Part shown: one piece after another, positions 1 to 5,376 of the stretch | Numbering within the stretch: the stretch's first letter is position 1 | Layout of the letters: each line of letters begins with the position of its first letter | From: an uncultured bacterium | GTDB taxonomy: Bacteria; Verrucomicrobiota; Kiritimatiellia; CAIKKV01; CAITUY01 | DNA: 5,376 nt | Assembly: GCA_903934155.1 (NCBI GenBank) | Contig: CAIZMS010000414.1 | Span: forward strand, 1-5,376 | Reading direction: 5' to 3' | Translations under genes and position numbers: made by a program | The notes under the pieces: model-generated | Database searches by the model: none | What the model was told of the DNA's origin: nothing | Seen by the model: only the letters and a program-made list of their open reading frames with translations

Positions 1-2346
1 GATTGAGCCAATCACAGCGGTCGTGCCATCGGAAATGCAGTCCACATCAACCTCAACCGCATTTTCCAGGTAGCGATCAACGAGAACCGGTCTGGTCGGA
101 GACACTTCAACGGCATCCGTCATGTACTTGTGAAGCATTTCCCGGTTGTACACAATCACCATAGCCCGCCCACCCAGCACAAAGGAGGGGCGCATCAGCA
201 CGGGGTAACCAATCCGATTGGCAACCTTTTCAGCTTCCTCAATCGTGGTGGCCATTCCATTTTCCGGCTGCTTTAGATTTAGCCGCTTTAACATGGCGGC
301 AAAAAGATCCCGATCCTCAGCCATTTCAATGCTGGCTGGCTTGGTTCCGATGATGTTGACGCCGTTGGCCTCGAGGTCCTTGGCCAGGTTGAGCGGGGTT
401 TGGCCACCGAACTGAACAATCGCACCCCAGCACTTTTCACGCTGGTAGATGTTCAGGACGTCTTCCAGTGTCAAGGGCTCAAAATACAGGCGATCACTGG
501 TATCATAGTCCGTGGAGACAGTCTCGGGATTGCTGTTGACCATGATGGTTTCAAACCCGGCCTCGTGAAGGGCAAATGCCGCATGGACGCAACAGTAGTC
601 GAATTCTATTCCCTGCCCGATCCGATTCGGTCCCCCACCCAAAATCATGACCTTTTTCTTATCAGAAGGCCGGCTTTCATCTACATCACCATAGGTCGAG
701 TAGAAGTAAGGAGTATAGGCGGTGAATTCCGCCGCACAAGTATCCACGAGTCCATAAACAGGCAACAGTTTTTGATCTTCACGTGCCTTTCTTACAGCAA
801 TCTCATTACTTTCGAGAAGGCATGCAATCTGACGGTCGGAATAACCCATTTCCTTGATTTGACGGAATAGGGCCGGATTTTTCTGAAGGCCAGCCAGCGT
901 TCCAGCTGACTTGATTTCGTTCTCGTATGCGACCAATTCTTCCAGATGACGAAGGAACCAGGGATCAATTCCAGAGAGCTTTTGAATTTTCTCGACACTC
1001 CAGCCGCGCCGGAAGGCGGCATGAATCACAAAGACCCGCATGGCATTGGGGCGCACAATTTCTTTCGCCATGACATCGTCGGTCATTGCATCAAAGGGGC
1101 CGTCCTTGCCGTCTGCCCCGAAACCCGCCCGCCCGATTTCCAGGGATCGACAAGCCTTCTGAAAGGACTGCTTGAAGGTCTTACCAATGCTCATTGCCTC
1201 GCCCACGGACTTCATTTGGGTTCCCAGCGTGCTGTTGACGCCAGGAAATTTTTCAAAAGCAAACCTCGGCATCTTGGTGACGACATAATCAATCGCCGGC
1301 TCGAAGCAGGCGGGCGTCTCACGCGTGATGTCATTGCGAAGTTCATCGAGTGTATAACCAACGGCCAGTTTGGCCGCGATTTTGGCGATCGGGAAGCCGG
1401 TAGCTTTGGATGCCAGCGCACTGGATCGCGACACCCGCGGATTCATCTCGATAATAATCATGCGGCCATTTTGAGGATTCAGGGCCCACTGGACATTGGA
1501 TCCGCCGGTATCCACCCCGATCTCCCGCATCACGGCGATCGAGCCATCACGCATGATCTGATATTCACGGTCTGTCAATGTCTGGGCCGGGGCAACGGTA
1601 ATGCTGTCACCGGTGTGTACTCCCATGGGGTCAAGATTTTCAATTGAACAGACAATGACGACATTGTCCTTGTGGTCGCGCATGACCTCGAGCTCAAATT
1701 CCTTCCACCCAAGAACGGACTCTTCAATCAGAACCTCAGAGGTTGGACTGTAGAAAAGGCCCCGCTTCACGATTTCCTCGAACTCCGCCTCATCCCAGGC
1801 AATCCCGCCGCCGGTTCCGCCTAATGTAAAGCCGGGACGAATCACAACCGGATATTTCCCGATCTGCTTTTGAACGATCTTCGCCTCTTCCAGAGTATGT
1901 GCCGACCCGCTCAAAGGCAAATCAAGCCCGATTTTCAGCATCGCGGCTTTAAATAGTGCCCGGTCTTCAGCCTTTCGAATGGATTCAGCTTTGGCGCCAA
2001 TCATTTCCACGCCATAACGTTTCAGAACACCGCGGTCATGCAACTCGATGCCCAGATTCAATGCGGTTTGCCCCCCAAGGGTTGGCAAAATGGCGTCCGG
2101 ACGCTCCCGTCTAATGATCTCCTCGAGAATGGCCGCCGTGAGAGGCTCAATATAGGTTCGATCCGCAAACTCGGGATCGGTCATGATGGTGGCGGGGTTG
2201 CTGTTGACAAGCACCACCTCATACCCCTCTTCTTTTAAAGACTTGCAGGCCTGAACACCCGAGTAATCGAATTCACAGGCTTGCCCGATAATGATCGGAC
2301 CGGAGCCGATCAACATGATCTTCTTGATGTCAGTTCGTTTTGGCAT
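1..2346 (-). CDS. carB: Carbamoyl-phosphate synthase large subunit, 3' end cut by window edge
   Basis: Uses two ATP, bicarbonate and ammonia (supplied from glutamine by CarA) to make carbamoyl phosphate in the cytoplasm for pyrimidines and arginine. I translated 782 codons from the ATG at 2346-2344 to base 1 with no stop or frameshift. The start [17 protein letters not shown] is typical of the family. The first ATP-grasp half (about residues 1-400) shows [12 protein letters not shown] with R170, then Q286, E300, N302 and R304, matching E. coli R169, Q285, E299, N301 and R303. The oligomerisation region is about 400-555. The second half begins near residue 563 ([16 protein letters not shown]) and shows [11 protein letters not shown] near 719. 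The two halves are an ancient duplication: residues 8-102 align with 564-658. Against about 1070 residues in E. coli, the end of the second ATP-grasp and the allosteric MGS-like domain lie outside the window. Follows pyrG by 34 bases, likely co-transcribed. No clear Shine-Dalgarno precedes it. Identification is very secure. Confidence 0.98.
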   Translation of the reverse strand, partial: MPKRTDIKKIMLIGSGPIIIGQACEFDYSGVQACKSLKEEGYEVVLVNSNPATIMTDPEFADRTYIEPLTAAILEEIIRRERPDAILPTLGGQTALNLGIELHDRGVLKRYGVEMIGAKAESIRKAEDRALFKAAMLKIGLDLPLSGSAHTLEEAKIVQKQIGKYPVVIRPGFTLGGTGGGIAWDEAEFEEIVKRGLFYSPTSEVLIEESVLGWKEFELEVMRDHKDNVVIVCSIENLDPMGVHTGDSITVAPAQTLTDREYQIMRDGSIAVMREIGVDTGGSNVQWALNPQNGRMIIIEMNPRVSRSSALASKATGFPIAKIAAKLAVGYTLDELRNDITRETPACFEPAIDYVVTKMPRFAFEKFPGVNSTLGTQMKSVGEAMSIGKTFKQSFQKACRSLEIGRAGFGADGKDGPFDAMTDDVMAKEIVRPNAMRVFVIHAAFRRGWSVEKIQKLSGIDPWFLRHLEELVAYENEIKSAGTLAGLQKNPALFRQIKEMGYSDRQIACLLESNEIAVRKAREDQKLLPVYGLVDTCAAEFTAYTPYFYSTYGDVDESRPSDKKKVMILGGGPNRIGQGIEFDYCCVHAAFALHEAGFETIMVNSNPETVSTDYDTSDRLYFEPLTLEDVLNIYQREKCWGAIVQFGGQTPLNLAKDLEANGVNIIGTKPASIEMAEDRDLFAAMLKRLNLKQPENGMATTIEEAEKVANRIGYPVLMRPSFVLGGRAMVIVYNREMLHKYMTDAVEVSPTRPVLVDRYLENAVEVDVDCISDGTTAVIGSI

Positions 2347-2380
2347 AGCGTCGTAGGATAGAAGGATTTAAAGGGTTTTT
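2347..2380 (-). other. pyrG-carB intergenic gap, no terminator or Shine-Dalgarno seen
   Basis: This is the only non-coding stretch in the window, 34 bases between the pyrG stop (TAG) and the carB ATG. Read in the gene direction, it opens with an A-run and CCCTTTAAA and then becomes pyrimidine-rich (CCTTCTATCC). I see no stem-loop followed by a T-run, so no intrinsic terminator, and no convincing -35/-10 pair. No AGGAG-like sequence sits 5-10 bases before the carB ATG. The gap is consistent with read-through within one operon. Confidence 0.7.
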
Positions 2381-4033
2381 CTAGGTTTTTTTTGGTTTCC
2401 GGGCTTCCGACTTCCCTCGGAATTTAACGGCAGCGGCCACAAAATCCCGAAACAGCGGATGCGCCTTGAGCGCAGTTGATTGAAATTCAGGATGAAATTG
2501 GCATGCGACAAACCAGGGGTGATCCTTGAGTTCCACGATTTCAACCAGATCCCGCCCGGGACAAATTCCGGAAAACACAAGACCCTGTTTTGCCATCTGA
2601 TCCCGATATTTGTTATTGAACTCGTATCGATGGCGATGGCGCTCCTGAATATCCGTTGCGCCATATGCGAACCCGGCCTTGGTTCCTTCCGTAACCTTAC
2701 ACGGAAAAGCGCCCAATCGCATGGTCCCGCCCTTAGCGGTAACCTTTTTCTGCTCGACCATCATGTCAATGACCGGAAAGGCGGTCTCTGAATTGAACTC
2801 CGTACTGTTGGCGTTCTTCATGCCACACACATGCCGGGCAAATTCAATGGTTGCGCACTGCATTCCGAGGCAGATTCCGAAAAATGGAATTTTATTCATC
2901 CGGGCGTATTCCACCGTTTTGATCTTGCCTTCGATGCCTCGGTCACCGAAACCGCCGGGCACAAGGATCCCTGAAACCCCCTTGAGCAGGGCTTCCACAC
3001 CCTGCTTCTCGATATCCTCGGACTCCACCATCCGAACCTCAACCTTGACGCTACTGGCGATTCCGCCATGGGTCAATGACTCATAGATGCTCTTGTAGGC
3101 ATCCTTCAGGCTGATATATTTACCAACCACCGCAATCTCAACTGTTCCATGTTCGGGATGGATCAGCGTATTCACCATCGTTTCCCAGTCATCCAGCTTC
3201 AGCGGGTTGACATGGAGATGGAGCAGTTCCATGATATAGACATCAACATCCTGCCGCGCCAACTCCAACGGCACCTCATAGATAGAGTGCTCAACATCTT
3301 TCTCTTCGATCACCTTGTTCCGGTCCACATCGCAGAACAAAGCCAGCTTCTCCTTATGTTCGTCCGTCATGGAATGCTCACACCGGCAAATCAGGATGTC
3401 CGGAATGATCCCGATCGTGCGCAGAATGCCCACCGACTGCTGGGACGGCTTGGTCTTCAGTTCGCCGGCAGCCTTGATATAAGGCACCAATGTGAGATGG
3501 ATGAACAGCCCGTTCTGCCGTCCAATTTCGTGACGGAATTGACGAATTGCCTCCAGAAACGGCAACGACTCGATATCGCCAGCTGTGCCGCCGATTTCGG
3601 TGATGGCGATATCCACATCGTCTGCATCAAGGGATCGAATCGCCGCCTTAATTTCATCCGTGATATGAGGAATCACCTGAACAGTTTTGCCCAGATACCC
3701 CCCCTCTCGCTCCCGGCAGATCACCGACCGGTAGATACTGCCCGAAGTGTAATTGCTGTTCCGATTGCAGGTGACGCCACCGAAGCGTTCATAATGCCCC
3801 AAGTCCAGATCTGTTTCCGCGCCGTCCACAGTGACATAAACTTCACCATGCTGGTATGGCGACATGGTTCCCGGATCCACATTCAGGTAGGGATCCAATT
3901 TCTGCATCTTGACCCGATAGCCGCGTCGTTCCAACAACAATGCCAGTGACGCCGCGGTGAGCCCTTTCCCCAATGATGAAACAACCCCTCCAGTTACGAA
4001 AATATGCCGAGTGGGTCCAGTCCGTGTTGCCAT
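2381..4033 (-). CDS. pyrG: CTP synthase (glutamine-hydrolysing), complete
   Basis: Converts UTP to CTP using ATP and glutamine, the last step of de novo cytidine nucleotide synthesis, in the cytoplasm. At 550 residues it is near the usual length (545 in E. coli). The N-terminal amidoligase domain (about 1-275) has the P-loop [10 protein letters not shown] with K23, [15 protein letters not shown] with D77, and [11 protein letters not shown] with E146; these match E. coli K18, D72 and E140. The C-terminal class I glutaminase domain (about 298-540) has the oxyanion segment PGGFGDRG (359-366), the nucleophile C388 in GICLGMQ, and H514/E516 in CQFHPEF, so the triad is intact. The tail is short and basic (RKPKKT). 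The ATG is supported by a Shine-Dalgarno sequence 7 bases upstream and by the N-terminus aligning with only about five extra residues before IFVTGG. It overlaps the purF stop by one base and is followed closely by carB, so co-transcription is likely. Nothing appears broken. Confidence 0.99.
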   Translation of the reverse strand: MATRTGPTRHIFVTGGVVSSLGKGLTAASLALLLERRGYRVKMQKLDPYLNVDPGTMSPYQHGEVYVTVDGAETDLDLGHYERFGGVTCNRNSNYTSGSIYRSVICREREGGYLGKTVQVIPHITDEIKAAIRSLDADDVDIAITEIGGTAGDIESLPFLEAIRQFRHEIGRQNGLFIHLTLVPYIKAAGELKTKPSQQSVGILRTIGIIPDILICRCEHSMTDEHKEKLALFCDVDRNKVIEEKDVEHSIYEVPLELARQDVDVYIMELLHLHVNPLKLDDWETMVNTLIHPEHGTVEIAVVGKYISLKDAYKSIYESLTHGGIASSVKVEVRMVESEDIEKQGVEALLKGVSGILVPGGFGDRGIEGKIKTVEYARMNKIPFFGICLGMQCATIEFARHVCGMKNANSTEFNSETAFPVIDMMVEQKKVTAKGGTMRLGAFPCKVTEGTKAGFAYGATDIQERHRHRYEFNNKYRDQMAKQGLVFSGICPGRDLVEIVELKDHPWFVACQFHPEFQSTALKAHPLFRDFVAAAVKFRGKSEARKPKKT

Positions 4034-4035
4034 CA
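4031..4035 (-). other. purF stop / pyrG start overlap (TGATG)
   Basis: In the gene direction the purF TGA (4035-4033) and the pyrG ATG (4033-4031) share one base. This arrangement commonly goes with translational coupling, in which ribosomes ending on the upstream gene reinitiate on the downstream one. The overlap is read directly from the sequence; coupling is an inference from it. Confidence 0.85.
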
Positions 4036-5376
4036 GTGATTTCCTTTCGAATCAAGATTCAAAAGCATATTGGTATTTTCCAAGGCATTCTTTCCCAGCA
4101 TTCGAGTGATATCCACCGGATAGTTTCCGGAAAAGCAGGCGGTGCAATAATCCGGGGCATTAGGGAAAGGTGACAAAAGGCCATCAATGCTGAGATAGCC
4201 AAGACTGTCGGCTCCTGTGAAAGCGCACACCTCGTCGTGGGAATGCATGGCCGCAACCAGTTCATCCTTGCTTGCAAAATCGATTCCAAAAAAGCAGGGG
4301 TTAATGGTCGGCGGGCATGAAATCCGGAGGTGAATTTCCTTTGCCCCAGCTTCCCTCAGGGCCATCACGCGCCGACGCGAGGTGGTGCCCCGGATAATCG
4401 AGTCATCCACCACCACCACACGCTTGCCGCGCACCACATCCGCCACCACCGCGAGCTTCATGTCCACACTGCGGGCACGCTGATCGGAATCGGGCATGAT
4501 AAAGGTCCTTCCCACATAATGGTTCCGCATAAATCCGAAATCGAGAGGGATCCCGCTTTGCCGTGAAAACCCGAGCGCCGCCGAGTTTCCGCTGTCGGGA
4601 ACCGCTGTGACGATATCGGCTTCGACGGGATGTTCCTGCGCCAGGCGCTGGCCAAGTTTAACGCGAACCGAGTGGACGCTCTGCCCGAATACATTACTAT
4701 CTGGTCGTGCAAAATAGACATGCTCAAAAACGCACTGCGAAAAAGTCCGGTTTTCCTTTTCGGCAAACCAACTGCTTCGGATGCCTGTGGAATCGACCAC
4801 CACCAGTTCGCCAGGCTCCACGTCGCGGACAAAATCTGCCCCGATCTGGGTCAGAGCGCAAGTCTCGCTGGAGAACACATATCCGTTCCCCAGCCGGCCG
4901 ATGGAGAGCGGCTTGAAACCGAGCGGATCTCGTGCCGCCATCACGCAATCCTTGGTCATCAAGAGAAACGCAAACGCCCCCTTGAGTTCAGCCAGAGCGC
5001 GCGCTACTCGGCGAGGACGGTTACGATACATAGGATCAGCCAGAAGATGAATCAGCACTTCACTGTCAGTGCTGGTCTGGAAAATTGCGCCCGACTCCTG
5101 GTATGTCTGGCGCAAGGCGCGCGCATTCACAAGATTGCCATTATGCGCAATGGCCCAGATCCCGTCGCTGCACTCCACCACCAATGGTTGAACATTCTGG
5201 ATGCGGGAGGCGCCGGTAGTTGAATAACGGACATGCCCGATTCCGAGATGCCCCGCCATGCCCCGGAGAACATCGGTCGAAAAGACATCGTTGACCTCGC
5301 CGACCCCCTTGGATGACTTTACCTGGGTTCCATCGGAGACGACAATGCCCGCCCCCTCCTGCCCCCGGTGTTGCAA
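4033..5376 (-). CDS. purF: Amidophosphoribosyltransferase (PRPP amidotransferase), 5' end cut by window edge
   Basis: Catalyses the first committed step of purine synthesis: glutamine plus PRPP gives 5-phosphoribosylamine. 447 codons are present. The frame is open to the window edge, where the first codon (TTG) reads as an internal Leu of [10 protein letters not shown]. By comparison with B. subtilis PurF this is about mature residue 23, so the nucleophile Cys1 and any propeptide are outside. Visible Ntn-glutaminase features are R50 in [16 protein letters not shown] with N79/G80 (oxyanion hole) and D104 in TSTDSE. The phosphoribosyltransferase domain carries the PRPP loop [14 protein letters not shown] (320-333). 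Four cysteines (C215, C361, C411, C414) match the [4Fe-4S] ligands of the Bacillus enzyme (C236, C382, C437, C440), so this is probably the iron-sulphur, oxygen-sensitive type. The C-terminus ends in SKGNH, directly overlapping pyrG. A propeptide is inferred from the family and cannot be seen here. Confidence 0.98.
   Translation of the reverse strand: MQHRGQEGAGIVVSDGTQVKSSKGVGEVNDVFSTDVLRGMAGHLGIGHVRYSTTGASRIQNVQPLVVECSDGIWAIAHNGNLVNARALRQTYQESGAIFQTSTDSEVLIHLLADPMYRNRPRRVARALAELKGAFAFLLMTKDCVMAARDPLGFKPLSIGRLGNGYVFSSETCALTQIGADFVRDVEPGELVVVDSTGIRSSWFAEKENRTFSQCVFEHVYFARPDSNVFGQSVHSVRVKLGQRLAQEHPVEADIVTAVPDSGNSAALGFSRQSGIPLDFGFMRNHYVGRTFIMPDSDQRARSVDMKLAVVADVVRGKRVVVVDDSIIRGTTSRRRVMALREAGAKEIHLRISCPPTINPCFFGIDFASKDELVAAMHSHDEVCAFTGADSLGYLSIDGLLSPFPNAPDYCTACFSGNYPVDITRMLGKNALENTNMLLNLDSKGNH
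4041..4047 (-). promoter_or_regulatory. Ribosome-binding site of pyrG, inside the end of purF
   Basis: AAAGGAA in the gene direction ends 7 bases before the pyrG ATG, a normal Shine-Dalgarno spacing. It is embedded in the codons for the last purF residues (SKGN). It decides the pyrG start and shows that the organism uses Shine-Dalgarno signals for at least this gene, in contrast to carB downstream. Confidence 0.75.

Noticed and set aside
400..870. Plus-strand open frame of 156 codons
   Set aside because: Antisense to the second half of carB, which reads without interruption here; no domain recognised.
946..1647. Plus-strand open frame of 233 codons
   Set aside because: Fully antisense to the continuous carB reading frame, with no recognisable domain; a shadow frame.
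373..2325. Internal repeat within carB (residues 8-102 resemble 564-658)
   Set aside because: This is the known ancient duplication of the two synthetase halves in all CarB proteins, not a recent repeat or rearrangement.
2347..2380. Possible terminator or promoter between pyrG and carB
   Set aside because: No stem-loop with a T-run and no paired promoter boxes; the TTTAAA palindrome is too short to matter.
3149..3949. Plus-strand open frame of 266 codons opposite pyrG
   Set aside because: It lies wholly antisense to an unmistakable CTP synthase, its translation resembles no family I know, and it is explained by the codon pattern of pyrG on the other strand.
4630..5223. Plus-strand open frame of 197 codons
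   Set aside because: Fully antisense to purF, with no recognisable motif; a shadow frame.
5374..5376. TTG at the window edge as a possible start codon of purF
   Set aside because: It aligns with the internal Leu of the conserved LQHRGQEG motif. Starting here would omit the catalytic Cys1, so the gene continues beyond the window.

Overview
The window holds three co-directional housekeeping genes, all on the minus strand and tightly packed. In transcription order, from high to low coordinates, they are purF (cut at its 5' end by the window edge), pyrG (complete) and carB (cut at its 3' end). Together they cover all but about 34 of the 5376 bases. I see no RNA gene, mobile element, CRISPR array, terminator, recognisable promoter or unknown protein family. 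Long open frames on the plus strand are shadows of these genes.

Layout: purF encodes glutamine phosphoribosylpyrophosphate amidotransferase. It lacks only its extreme N-terminus here, and that missing part includes the catalytic Cys1 and any propeptide. Its stop codon overlaps the pyrG start by one base (TGATG), and the pyrG ribosome-binding site lies inside the last purF codons. pyrG encodes CTP synthase, with an intact amidoligase domain and an intact glutaminase triad. A 34-base gap without hairpin or obvious Shine-Dalgarno sequence then leads into carB, the large subunit of carbamoyl-phosphate synthase. The first 782 residues of carB are present and unbroken; the window ends inside its second ATP-grasp half.

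How they work together: PurF commits PRPP to purine synthesis. CarB, with CarA, makes the carbamoyl phosphate that feeds pyrimidines and arginine. PyrG makes CTP from UTP. All three reactions draw nitrogen from glutamine, so the cluster looks like a nucleotide-synthesis operon joining the entry steps of both base pathways with the last step of CTP formation. carA is not next to carB on the visible side.

Organism: a bacterium of moderate, slightly GC-leaning composition by eye. PurF keeps all four cysteines of the Bacillus-type [4Fe-4S] enzyme, which argues against the gammaproteobacterial (E. coli) type. I cannot assign a phylum from these conserved proteins. I find no undescribed system: this is an ordinary core-metabolism region whose only mildly notable points are gene order and translation signals.
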